In this document: positions 1-7,776 of the stretch, piece by piece
Numbering within the stretch: position 1 is the first letter of the stretch
How the letters are laid out: the number at the start of each line of letters is the position of its first letter
Source of the DNA: Streptomyces aurantiogriseus
GTDB lineage: Bacteria; Actinomycetota; Actinomycetes; Streptomycetales; Streptomycetaceae
Assembly: GCF_014649375.1 (NCBI RefSeq)
Contig: NZ_BMSX01000002.1
Coordinates: 610,295-674,294, forward strand
DNA length: 64,000 bases
Reading direction: 5' to 3'
Notes under the pieces: generated by a model
Seen by the model: only the letters and a program-made list of their open reading frames with translations
What the model was told of the DNA's origin: nothing
Databases searched by the model: none
Translations under genes and position numbers: made by a program

Positions 1-1554
1 GCGAGTTCACCCGCCCTCGACTTCTCCGACGGGTATGCCGAGATCCCGCTCGCCGCCGCCGACGGCTACACCGTCCAGCACGCCTGGCCCGGCGACCTCG
101 ACGGCGACGGACGGTACGAGCTGGTCGTGAGCCGTCTGTCCCGGACCCGCGACCGGGCCGACCTGCTGGAGGCGTACACGCTCACCGGCGAGCGGCTCTG
201 GCGGGTCGACCTCGGTCCCGGCTCCTACACCCAGGCCGGCGGGAACGGCGCCAACGACCCGGCGCCCGCCGCGATCAGCGGCTCCACGGCGATCGGCGGC
301 TACCGCAACGACGACAACGTCACCGTCTACGACCTCGACGGCGACGGGAGGGCCGAGGTGCTGACGCACACGGCCGCGGGAACCACCTTCGCCGACGGCA
401 GGCAGGTGACCGCCGCCTCGCCCGCCGACCAGTTCGTGTCGGTCATCGACGGCGCGACCGGCACCGAGCGCACCCGGCAGCCCGTGCCCGACGACTTCGT
501 CGCCGACGGACCCTCCGGCGGCCACTTCGGCATCGCGTATCTCGACGGCCGACGCCCGAGTCTGGTGACGAAGTTGGTCACCCGGGTCGGCGCCAGGCGC
601 GGCTCGTTCCGGGTGCTGTTCCAGACCTGGGACTACGACGGCACCGACCTGACCCGCCGTTGGAAGTACGTCGTGGACCCGGCCACCGGCGCCACCGGCT
701 TCCACCAGATCCGCACCGTGGACGTCGACCAGGACGGCACGGACGAGATCGCCGACGGCAACTACGTGATCAACAGCGACGGCGCCCTGCGCTACGTCGT
801 CGACCGGGCCATCCACGGCGACCGTTTCGACATCGCCGACCTCGACCCCGACCGCCCCGGCCTGGAGGGCTTCGCCATCCAGCAGTCCGAACTCGGCATC
901 GTCTCGAACTTCCCCTGGTACTACTACGACGCCGACACCGGCGAGCGCCTCGCCACCGGCGCGCACCCGGCGACCCCGGTGAGCGACGCCGACCTCGACG
1001 TCGGCCGGGGCAACGCCGCCGACATCGACCCGGGCCACCCCGGCTACGAGTACTGGACGTCCACGGCCGACGTGACCCGGCCCGGCGCGGGCGTCTTCAA
1101 CGTCCGTGACGGCAAGGTCTCCACGACCACTCCGAGCGTCAACTTCCGTATCTGGTGGGACGGTGACAAGGCGTCGGAACTCCTCGACTTCACGTACGTC
1201 GAGAAGTGGAACCCCGCCACCGAGACCAGCACGAAGATCTTCGACCCGGCCGGCGTGGTCTCCGGCGCCCGCAACGCCACCCCCTTCTACGGCGACCTCG
1301 TCGGCGACTGGCGCGAGGAGATCCTCGCCGAGACCGCCGACCACACCGCCCTGCGCCTCTACACCACCACCGTGCCGACCGGCACCCGCATCTACACCCT
1401 CGCCCAGAACCCCGCGTACCGCCTCGGGTGGACCGTCCGCGGATACCTGCAGTCGACGTACACCGACTACTACCTCGGGACCGAGACCCGCCGGATTCCC
1501 AGGCCCGCCATCACCTTCGTCCAAGGAGCCGATCGACGTGACGACCACGCGTAG
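1..1554 (+). CDS. Rhamnogalacturonan lyase, PL11 family (5' end outside window)
   Basis: The reading frame is open from base 1, so the N-terminus lies upstream; 517 residues are visible. The frame has Asp-rich calcium-loop motifs of the form DxDxDG (DLDGDGRYE, DLDGDGRAE, DVDQDGTDE), typical of the beta-propeller of family 11 polysaccharide lyases, and the family-like C-terminal end YLGTETRRIPRPAITF. PL11 enzymes cleave the rhamnose-galacturonate backbone of pectin by beta-elimination, usually outside the cell. The signal peptide would be in the missing part. The stop overlaps the start of the DUF6250 gene by 17 bases, so the two are probably one pectin-degradation transcript. Family membership is inferred from motifs and overall resemblance; exo or endo mode cannot be told. 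Confidence 0.85.
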   Translation, partial: ASSPALDFSDGYAEIPLAAADGYTVQHAWPGDLDGDGRYELVVSRLSRTRDRADLLEAYTLTGERLWRVDLGPGSYTQAGGNGANDPAPAAISGSTAIGGYRNDDNVTVYDLDGDGRAEVLTHTAAGTTFADGRQVTAASPADQFVSVIDGATGTERTRQPVPDDFVADGPSGGHFGIAYLDGRRPSLVTKLVTRVGARRGSFRVLFQTWDYDGTDLTRRWKYVVDPATGATGFHQIRTVDVDQDGTDEIADGNYVINSDGALRYVVDRAIHGDRFDIADLDPDRPGLEGFAIQQSELGIVSNFPWYYYDADTGERLATGAHPATPVSDADLDVGRGNAADIDPGHPGYEYWTSTADVTRPGAGVFNVRDGKVSTTTPSVNFRIWWDGDKASELLDFTYVEKWNPATETSTKIFDPAGVVSGARNATPFYGDLVGDWREEILAETADHTALRLYTTTVPTGTRIYTLAQNPAYRLGWTVRGYLQSTYTDYYLGTETRRIPRPAITFVQGADRRDDHA

Positions 1555-2254
1555 AACATTCGGAGCACTCGCCGCCGGGGCCGCCCTGGCCGCCCTGACC
1601 CCCGCCGGTACCGTGAGCGCCACGGCCCACCACGGCCGCCGCCTCCTCGCCCACGACGACTTCCGTCACGGCCTGCGCCGGTGGGCCGTGGAGCTGGAGA
1701 AGGGCGGGACCGTGACGGCCTCGCGTGGAATCCTGGAGGTCGACGTGCCCGCCGGGGCGACGATCTGGTTCAAGCAACCGCTCGAAGGGCCGTACGCCCT
1801 CGAATACGTCGCCACGCCGGTCTTCGCGGGCGGCGTCAACGACCGCGTCTCCGACCTCAACAACTTCTGGAACGCCGTCGACGTCCGCTCCCCGGACGAC
1901 CTCTTCGCCACCCCGCGCGGCGGGGCGCTGGCGGAGTACGACCACCTGAAGACGTACTACGTGGGCTACGGCGCCAACACCAACACCACCACCCGACTGC
2001 GCCGTTACGTCGGCCAGGCCGGCGTCCGCCCGCTCATCCACGACTACACCGAGCCGCTGCTCGTGGCGAACGAGCCGAACCGGGTCCGGATCGTCTCCGA
2101 CGGCCCCACCGTCCGGTGGTGGAACAACGGGCGGCTCGTCTTCGACTACACCGACCCGGAGCCGTACACCGGCGGGCACTTCGCGTTCCGCACCACCTGG
2201 AGCCATTTCCGGATCAGCGGCTTCCGGGTGTGGTCGCTGTATCGACGTGGCTGA
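1538..2254 (+). CDS. Tat-exported DUF6250-type protein
   Basis: A 238-residue protein starting at GTG 1538, chosen because AAGGAG lies about 10 bases upstream and the frame opens with a twin-arginine signal (TTRRTFGALAAGAALAAL). The mature part is a compact beta-rich domain containing DDFRHGLRRWAVELEKGG, FKQPLEGPY, NNFWNAVD and SHFRISGFRVW, a pattern I associate with DUF6250, a concanavalin-like fold found beside rhamnogalacturonan and other plant-polysaccharide enzymes. The gene overlaps the lyase by 17 bases in another frame, indicating translational coupling. It is probably a secreted carbohydrate-binding or hydrolytic partner of the lyase; its enzymatic activity is unknown. Confidence 0.75.
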   Translation: MTTTRRTFGALAAGAALAALTPAGTVSATAHHGRRLLAHDDFRHGLRRWAVELEKGGTVTASRGILEVDVPAGATIWFKQPLEGPYALEYVATPVFAGGVNDRVSDLNNFWNAVDVRSPDDLFATPRGGALAEYDHLKTYYVGYGANTNTTTRLRRYVGQAGVRPLIHDYTEPLLVANEPNRVRIVSDGPTVRWWNNGRLVFDYTDPEPYTGGHFAFRTTWSHFRISGFRVWSLYRRG

Positions 2255-2273
2255 CGGGGGTCTTATTCCCTGA

Positions 2274-2302
2274 TTGGCAAATTCTTTAGGGGTGTCTTAT
2301 CT
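2274..2302 (+). promoter_or_regulatory. Candidate promoter of the GDSL gene
   Basis: TTGGCA at 2274-2279 is followed after 17 bases by TTATCT at 2297-2302. The stretch is clearly more AT-rich than its surroundings and lies between the DUF6250 stop and the GDSL start. The -35 is good and the -10 weak. A small hairpin, CCTAC/GTAGG (2322-2337), lies in the presumed leader. Confidence 0.3.
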
Positions 2303-2366
2303 CACCGTCCGTCAACCCCTGCCTACGGTCGCGTAGGTCACATTCGAAGGGGAATCATGCACTGCT

Positions 2367-3185
2367 GTGGCAGACGATTCGAAGAGTGACAACAGATCAG
2401 TGATCGGGTCGTACGTGGCGGTGGGGGACAGCTTCACCGAGGGCGTCGGCGACCCCGGCCCCGACGGGGCGTTCGTCGGCTGGGCCGACCGGTTCGCGGT
2501 ACTGCTCGCGGACCGGCGGCCCGAGGGCGACTTCGAGTACACCAACCTGGCGGTGCGCGGAAAGCTGCTCGACCAGATCATGGCGGACCAGCTGCCGAAG
2601 GCGGTGGAGTTCGCGCCGGACCTGGTCTCCTTCTGCGCCGGCGGCAACGACATCCTCCGACCCGGCACCGACCCCGACGAGGTCGCCGAGCGCTTCGAGC
2701 AGGCCATCGCCGCGCTGACCTCCGCCGCCGGCACCGTCATGGTGACGACCGGCTTCGACACCCGTGGCGTCCCCGTGCTGAAGCACCTGCGCGGCAAGAT
2801 CGCCACCTACAACGGGCACGTCCGTGCCATCGCCGACCGGTACGGCTGCCCGGTCCTCGACCTGTGGTCCCTGAAGTCGGTGCAGGACCGCCGGGCCTGG
2901 GACGACGACCGGCTCCACCTCTCGCCGGAGGGGCACACGCGCGTGGCGCTGCGCGCCGGACAGGTCCTCGGCCTGGAGGTCCCGGCCGACCCGGAGCAGC
3001 CCTGGCCGCCGCTCCCGCCGCGCGGCACCCTCGAGGTCCGGCGTGACGACGTGCACTGGGCGCGCGAGTACCTGGTGCCGTGGATCGGGCGCCGGCTGCG
3101 CGGGGAGTCCTCGGGCGACCATGTGACGGCCAAGGGCACGCTGTCGCCGGACGACATCAAGATGCGGATCGCGTCGGTGGCGTGA
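2367..3185 (+). CDS. SGNH/GDSL hydrolase
   Basis: A 272-residue protein with the SGNH blocks in order: GDSFTEG with nucleophile Ser22, the Gly of AVRGK near residue 64, GGND at 91-94 (block III, Asn oxyanion ligand) and DDDRLHLSPEGH near the C-terminus with the catalytic Asp-His. No signal peptide, so a cytoplasmic esterase or lipase is likely; the substrate is unknown. GTG 2367 is the only start close to block I. It lies 13 bases from the purine-rich stretch AAGGGGA, which instead is ideally placed for an out-of-frame ATG at 2357. A 13-bp GC hairpin follows the stop. Confidence 0.88.
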   Translation: MADDSKSDNRSVIGSYVAVGDSFTEGVGDPGPDGAFVGWADRFAVLLADRRPEGDFEYTNLAVRGKLLDQIMADQLPKAVEFAPDLVSFCAGGNDILRPGTDPDEVAERFEQAIAALTSAAGTVMVTTGFDTRGVPVLKHLRGKIATYNGHVRAIADRYGCPVLDLWSLKSVQDRRAWDDDRLHLSPEGHTRVALRAGQVLGLEVPADPEQPWPPLPPRGTLEVRRDDVHWAREYLVPWIGRRLRGESSGDHVTAKGTLSPDDIKMRIASVA

Positions 3186-3193
3186 GCTTCGCC

Positions 3194-3233
3194 GGAGCGC
3201 GGCCGGCCGTCCCATCGGACGGCCGGCCGCTCC
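3194..3233. terminator. GC-rich hairpin terminator after the GDSL gene
   Basis: A perfect 13-bp stem, CGGCCGGCCGTCC at 3200-3212 pairing with 3217-3229, is closed by the 4-base loop CATC; GGAG (3194-3197) and CTCC (3230-3233) extend it past a bulge. There is no U-tract, as is usual for Streptomyces terminators. Confidence 0.7.
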
Positions 3234-3334
3234 ACCAGTGAGGTGAGCGTGCGGGAGTGGTGCGGACGCGCGGTCCGGTCCGGGTGCTGGGATGACCGCA
3301 CCTCGTCTCCCAGCGCCTGAAGGAACGGTTCCGC

Positions 3335-4108
3335 ATGTCCCGTCCGCGCACGCCTGTCACCACCGCCGTCGTGACCCTCCTCGCTCTCGGCCTCCCGGCC
3401 TTCGCCGCGCCGACGGCGGCCGCGCTGTCGGCTCGCAGCAGCGCGTCGGCCGCCGGGCGCGCCGCTGTGGGGCCGGTCGCGCCCAGCTCCGCCACTCTCA
3501 CCGTGACCGGCGAGGGCAGCGCGAGCACCGACCCCGACCTCGCGATCGTCGGCGCCGGTGTCGAAACCGTCGCCCAGACCCCGCGGGCGGCCCTGAACGC
3601 GCAGACCACGGCGGCCGACGCCCTGCTGAGGGCCGTACGCGCCCAGGGCGTCACCGAGGGGGACATCCGTACCGAGAGCGTCGCCCTCACCGCCGTCCAC
3701 GAGACCGCCGACGGGACCTCCCGACTGAAGGGGTATCAGGCCGCGCAGTTCTTCTCCGTGAAGGTCCGTGAGGTGAGGAAGACCGGCGCAGTGCTCCAGG
3801 CGATCGCGGATGCCACCGGTGAGGCGGGCCGTATCACCTCCGTCGCCTTCGACGTGTCCGACCCGGCACCGCTCCAGGCCCGCGCCCGCCGGGCCGCGCA
3901 CGACGACGCCCACGCCAAGGCCGTGCAGTACGCCCACCTCAGCGGCCACCGCCTCGGCCGGCTGGTCTCCCTCAGCGAGGACGCCGCAGGCCATCCGCGC
4001 CCCCTACCGCAGACCGCGGACGCCACCGGTGCCGGCTCCATCGTGCCCGTCGCACCGGGCGTGATCCGCGCGACGGCGACGGTGACGGCGGTGTACGAGC
4101 TGGACTGA
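3335..4108 (+). CDS. Secreted SIMPL-domain (DUF541) protein
   Basis: A 257-residue protein with a Sec-type signal (residues 1-28, Ala-rich, ending near FAAPTAAALS) and a SIMPL/DUF541 domain from about residue 55. Recognisable parts are LTVTGEGSASTDPDLAIV at the start, the TTAADALLRAVRAQGV helix, IRTESVALTAV, KGYQAAQFFSVKV and the AHAKAVQYAHLSGHRLGRLVSLSE helix-strand near the end. SIMPL proteins are extracytoplasmic and mostly of unknown function. The start is ATG 3335 with AAGGAAC ten bases upstream. It stands alone between a terminator and a convergent TetR gene. Confidence 0.85.
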   Translation: MSRPRTPVTTAVVTLLALGLPAFAAPTAAALSARSSASAAGRAAVGPVAPSSATLTVTGEGSASTDPDLAIVGAGVETVAQTPRAALNAQTTAADALLRAVRAQGVTEGDIRTESVALTAVHETADGTSRLKGYQAAQFFSVKVREVRKTGAVLQAIADATGEAGRITSVAFDVSDPAPLQARARRAAHDDAHAKAVQYAHLSGHRLGRLVSLSEDAAGHPRPLPQTADATGAGSIVPVAPGVIRATATVTAVYELD

Positions 4109-4158
4109 GGCAAGGATGCCGGGGCCGACCGGGTCCCTGCGGGTCCCTCCGGATCCTC

Positions 4159-4779
4159 TCAGCGCTCCTGGGCGCTCAACGTTCCCGCCCCCAGCCCGAG
4201 TTCCCGGGCCAGTGCCTCGTCCACCCACTCCTGCGCCCGGGCCCGGGACACCGCACCCGCGTAGGACGTCAGCTGCACGGCGAGCCCGTCGAGCAGTGCC
4301 GTGAGGCGCAGGGCCGTGCCGGACGGGTCGGGGCAGCGGAACTCGCCCGCGGCCACGCCTTCGGCGATCACCTCGGCGAGGGCCGCCTTCCACTGCCGGT
4401 CGAGGTCCCGGGCGACCTCCCGCAGGGCGGGCTCGCGCAGCGACACCGCCCAGCCCTCGATCCACAGCCGCCAGCCCTTGGCCTGGCCCGTGGGCGCGTA
4501 CCAGCGCACGGCCGAGCGCAGCCGGCGCAGGGCGGTCGTCCGGCGGCCGAGCAGCTTGCGCAGATGCGCCAGGTCGTCCTCGGCGGCGTACGCGAACGCG
4601 GCGGCGACCAGCTTCTCCTTGGTCTCGAAGTGATAGAGCACCAGCGCGTTGCTCACACCGAGCGCCGCGGCCACGTCGGCGATCCTGACCGCCGCCACGC
4701 CCCGCGCCTCGATCTGCTCGATGGCGGCCCGCAGCAGCTCCTCGCGCCGCTCGGCCACACTCAACCGGACCCTCGCCAC
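4159..4779 (-). CDS. TetR-family regulator, next to amino-acid dehydrogenase
   Basis: A 206-residue repressor with the TetR N-terminal helix-turn-helix (VRIADVAAALGVSNALVLYHFETKEKLVAAAF, residues ~31-62) and a divergent C-terminal ligand domain resembling BetI-type members. The GTG start at 4779 is preceded by TAGGGT with six intervening bases, so the mRNA is probably leaderless. The gene lies 57 bases downstream of the dehydrogenase gene on the same strand. The perfect 6-bp-arm palindrome in front of the dehydrogenase (6040-6059) is the likely operator. The ligand is not evident; an amino acid or its keto acid would make sense. Confidence 0.85.
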   Translation of the reverse strand: MARVRLSVAERREELLRAAIEQIEARGVAAVRIADVAAALGVSNALVLYHFETKEKLVAAAFAYAAEDDLAHLRKLLGRRTTALRRLRSAVRWYAPTGQAKGWRLWIEGWAVSLREPALREVARDLDRQWKAALAEVIAEGVAAGEFRCPDPSGTALRLTALLDGLAVQLTSYAGAVSRARAQEWVDEALARELGLGAGTLSAQER

Positions 4780-4785
4780 GCCGTC

Positions 4786-4791
4786 ACCCTA
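4786..4791 (-). promoter_or_regulatory. -10 element of leaderless tetR transcript
   Basis: Reads TAGGGT on the minus strand, six bases before the GTG start at 4779, which gives a leaderless mRNA. Confidence 0.45.
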
Positions 4792-4836
4792 CACAGGGGC
4801 CTCCCGCACAGGGGCCGCGACCTGCGCGGACGCCGT

Positions 4837-6018
4837 TCACCGGTGGCGGCCGAACCGCTCCGCGATCACCGGCAGGCGCCGGGCGGCGATCGCGTGCGCG
4901 GCCGCCCGGGGCGTCGATCCGTCGGCCGCCGACCGTTCCAGCACCAGCTCGACCAGCGCCCGCATCGAGCGGCGCGTGTACGCGAACGCCTCGTCCGCGT
5001 CCGCGCCGATGTCACCGAAGAGCGTCCACCACCACCAGGCGTTCGTCCCCGAGTTCACGACGACGTCCGGCAGCACTCGCACCCCGCGCGCGTGCAGCAG
5101 TTCCTCCGCTTCGGGCAGGACGGGCATGTTGGCCGCCTCGGCGATCCAGCGGGCGCCGATCCGCTCCTGCTCCTCGACCCCGATCGCGTACGACACGGCC
5201 GCCGGCACCAGCACCTCCGCCTCGGCGGACAGCCAGGCGTCCCCCGGCAGTTCGCGGTCGTCGGTGCGCAGCGCGGAGCGGTCGACGGTGCCGTGGGCGT
5301 CCCGCGCGGCCAGCAGCGCCTCCACGTCCAGGCCCGCCGGGTTGGCGATCGTGCCCTTGACGTCGGCGACGGCCACGACCGACAGCCCCGCGCGCGTGAG
5401 GAAGCGTGCGGTGGCCCCGCCCATCGTGCCCAGCCCCTGCAGGGCGACCCGCGTCCCGGCGTACGGCACCCCGGCCCGGTCCAGCGCCGTGAGCACGGAC
5501 TCGGCGACCCCGCAGCCCCCGACCAGCTCGTCCAGGCCGATGCCGTCCACCTCGACCGCGAAGGCGTCCGCGAGCCGCTCACGGGCCACGGCCTCGTCGT
5601 CCAGCAGCGGATAGACGGCCTGGACGCAGGAGACGAGCCCCGCCTCGGCGGCGGCCCGGTCGATCAGGTCCTGGGTCAGCCCGAGGTCCTCGCCGGTGGT
5701 CCAGCAGCTCTCCACGTACGGCCGCACCGCCCGCAGGTACCGCACCAGCAGCCCGTACGCCTCCGGGTCCCGCGGGTCGCAGTCGATGCCGCCTTTGGCC
5801 CCGCCCAGGGGGACGTAGCGGGCCTCGGGGTCGTAGTGCAGCGCCTCCTTGAGGCTCATGCCGCGGGCGAGGCCGGTCACCTCGTCGAGGGTGCAGCCCT
5901 CCCGCATCCGCAGACCGCCGCTGCACACGCCCCGCACGAGCCGGTCGACGACCAGGAAGCCCTGGCGGCCGGTGACGTCGTCGGTCCAGGTGAGGGACAA
6001 CAAGGGGGCGGCGGTCAT
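4837..6018 (-). CDS. Glu/Leu/Phe/Val dehydrogenase family protein
   Basis: A 393-residue NAD(P)-dependent amino-acid dehydrogenase. The N-terminal catalytic domain has the signature VPLGGAKGGIDCDP, whose second Lys is the catalytic base; the C-terminal Rossmann domain has ALQGLGTMGGATARFL. Motifs IAEAANMP and VVNSGTNAWWWW complete the family pattern. It would deaminate a hydrophobic amino acid or glutamate to the 2-oxo acid. The start was set at ATG 6018 because GAGGAG is five bases upstream; a GTG at 6039 would add seven residues. A TetR operator-like palindrome lies directly upstream and a TetR gene follows, so substrate-inducible expression is likely. Confidence 0.87.
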   Translation of the reverse strand: MTAAPLLSLTWTDDVTGRQGFLVVDRLVRGVCSGGLRMREGCTLDEVTGLARGMSLKEALHYDPEARYVPLGGAKGGIDCDPRDPEAYGLLVRYLRAVRPYVESCWTTGEDLGLTQDLIDRAAAEAGLVSCVQAVYPLLDDEAVARERLADAFAVEVDGIGLDELVGGCGVAESVLTALDRAGVPYAGTRVALQGLGTMGGATARFLTRAGLSVVAVADVKGTIANPAGLDVEALLAARDAHGTVDRSALRTDDRELPGDAWLSAEAEVLVPAAVSYAIGVEEQERIGARWIAEAANMPVLPEAEELLHARGVRVLPDVVVNSGTNAWWWWTLFGDIGADADEAFAYTRRSMRALVELVLERSAADGSTPRAAAHAIAARRLPVIAERFGRHR

Positions 6019-6039
6019 GCGGACTCCTCGACCAGGCAC

Positions 6040-6059
6040 TACTGAACAGCAGGTCAGTA
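6040..6059. promoter_or_regulatory. TetR-type operator upstream of the dehydrogenase
   Basis: A perfect inverted repeat TACTGA-N8-TCAGTA, 22 bases upstream of the dehydrogenase ATG. Arm length and spacing suit a TetR dimer; the neighbouring TetR (4159-4779) is the natural candidate. Confidence 0.6.
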
Positions 6060-6178
6060 TCAGGATCCCGGAGCCGCCCTGTCAACGCGGTGCCGGGGGC
6101 CCGCTGACGAGGGCGCTCCGGCTCTGTCACAGGGGCCGCCCATAATGGGAGGCCTCAGCGACTCCACCTGGAGGTACC

Positions 6179-7411
6179 GTGGCCGGATTCCGTTCCTGGA
6201 GCTCCGGGCTCCGCGCCGTGCAGCCCGAGGCCTTCGGCGCGGACCCGAGCGGTGAGCGCCTGGCGCGCATCCGCAGATCGCCCCACTTCAAGGACGGGGT
6301 CTTCCAGAACCCCGGCGGCCCGGCGCGCACCCGCCCCTCGGGCTCGGCCCTCGACTTCGCCAAGGTCTTCTTCGACAAGGACTCCCGCCCCCGCCGCGCC
6401 CCCGTGGGCACGGTCCCGGTGCACGCCACCACCCTCGCCGACCTCGCCAAGCCGCCCGCCACGGGCCTGCGCCTGACCTGGATGGGCCACTCCAGCGTGC
6501 TCGCGGAGATCGACGGGCGGCGGGTGCTGTTCGACCCCGTCTGGGGCGAGCGCTGCTCCCCCTTCCCCTTCGCCGGCCCCAAGCGCCTGCACCCGGTCCC
6601 GCTCCCGCTCGCCGCCCTGGGGCCGGTCGACGTCGTCGTCATCTCGCACGACCACTACGACCACCTGGACATGCCCACGATCAAGGCGCTGGCCGGCACG
6701 GACACCCTGTTCGCCGTGCCGCTCGGCGTCGGCGCCCACCTCGAACACTGGGGCGTGTCCGCGGACCGGCTGCGTGAACTGGACTGGCACGAGGCGACGG
6801 AGGTCGGCCCCCTCACCCTGACCGCCACCCCGGCCCGCCACTTCTGCGGCCGCGGCCTGCGCAACACCCAGCACACCCTGTGGGCCTCCTGGGCCGTCGC
6901 GGGCGAGGAGCACCGGATCTACCACAGCGGCGACACCGGCTACTTCGAGGGCTTCCAGGACATCGGCGCCGCACACGGCCCGTTCGACGCGACGATGATC
7001 CAGATCGGCGCGTACTCCGAGTTCTGGCCCGACATCCACATGACACCCGAGGAGGGCCTGCGCGCCCACCTCGACCTCCAGGGCGGCGAGCCGACGGGCG
7101 TGCTGCTGCCGATCCACTGGGCGACCTTCAACCTGGCCACGCACGCGTGGGCCGATCCGGGCGAGGGCACCCTGGCCGCCGCGCGCGCCGCCGGTGCGCC
7201 CATCGCCCTGCCCCGGCCCGGCGAGCCCTTCGAGCCGGCCGCCGAGACCTTCCCGGACGAGCCGTGGTGGCGCGGTGTGGCGCTCGCCCCGGCGGGCGGA
7301 TGGCCCGAGGTGACGGCCCCCGAAGCCAAGGCCACGACCGATACGGTGAGTGACATTTCGAAGGGTGCGACCGAGGGCGGCGAGGCCCCGGAGGTCGTCC
7401 CGGCGGGCTGA
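6179..7411 (+). CDS. Metallo-beta-lactamase-fold hydrolase (NAPE-PLD/UlaG-like)
   Basis: A 410-residue protein with the dinuclear zinc signature HDHYDH at residues 157-162, a further metal His in TPARHFCGRG, and Asp in YHSGDTGYF. The IHMTPEEGLRAHLDL and LLPIHWATFNLATHAW segments are typical of the N-acylphosphatidylethanolamine phospholipase D-like branch. It probably cleaves a phosphodiester or lactone; bacterial members are mostly uncharacterised. The start is GTG 6179 with GGAGG four bases upstream. The last ~45 residues are low-complexity. No signal peptide. It is monocistronic and followed by a strong hairpin terminator. Confidence 0.85.
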   Translation: MAGFRSWSSGLRAVQPEAFGADPSGERLARIRRSPHFKDGVFQNPGGPARTRPSGSALDFAKVFFDKDSRPRRAPVGTVPVHATTLADLAKPPATGLRLTWMGHSSVLAEIDGRRVLFDPVWGERCSPFPFAGPKRLHPVPLPLAALGPVDVVVISHDHYDHLDMPTIKALAGTDTLFAVPLGVGAHLEHWGVSADRLRELDWHEATEVGPLTLTATPARHFCGRGLRNTQHTLWASWAVAGEEHRIYHSGDTGYFEGFQDIGAAHGPFDATMIQIGAYSEFWPDIHMTPEEGLRAHLDLQGGEPTGVLLPIHWATFNLATHAWADPGEGTLAAARAAGAPIALPRPGEPFEPAAETFPDEPWWRGVALAPAGGWPEVTAPEAKATTDTVSDISKGATEGGEAPEVVPAG

Positions 7412-7434
7412 CCGAGGCCGTCGCGGCGGATCGC

Positions 7435-7473
7435 GGAGGGGGTCGGGGAGCGTCGGGCTCCTCGACCCCCTCC
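7435..7473. terminator. Hairpin terminator after the MBL-fold gene
   Basis: Perfect 11-bp arms GGAGGGGGTCG (7435-7445) and CGACCCCCTCC (7463-7473), with further GAG/CTC pairing inside the loop, followed by the pyrimidine-rich TTCTGTCTG. The rest of the 7412-7776 gap holds the conservon promoter region. There I see a 10-bp palindrome ACTCCGGAGT repeated in part 17 bases later (ACTCCGG), but no convincing -35/-10 pair. Confidence 0.7.
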
Positions 7474-7776
7474 TTCTGTCTGCGTCCACCTCTGGCCGCC
7501 TCTGACCAGCTCCGATCAACTTCTTTCACTCCGGAGTCCGTGAACTCCGGTGGGTTATCGGTCTGTTGTGCGAAGCCTCATACCAGAGCGGGACGCTCTC
7601 CGGGGGACTTTGTCAACTGCCCACCGCACATGATGCGTTGGCGACTACTGTGAGTGTCCGTCGGGCGACGTGTGGCCGAATGCGCGGCTCTCTCGACCGA
7701 CATCGCGATGGCGCATGCCCGAGTCGCGCACCCGCGCGCACCACCACGCCCGACGGACACAGTACGAGGACCCCCG

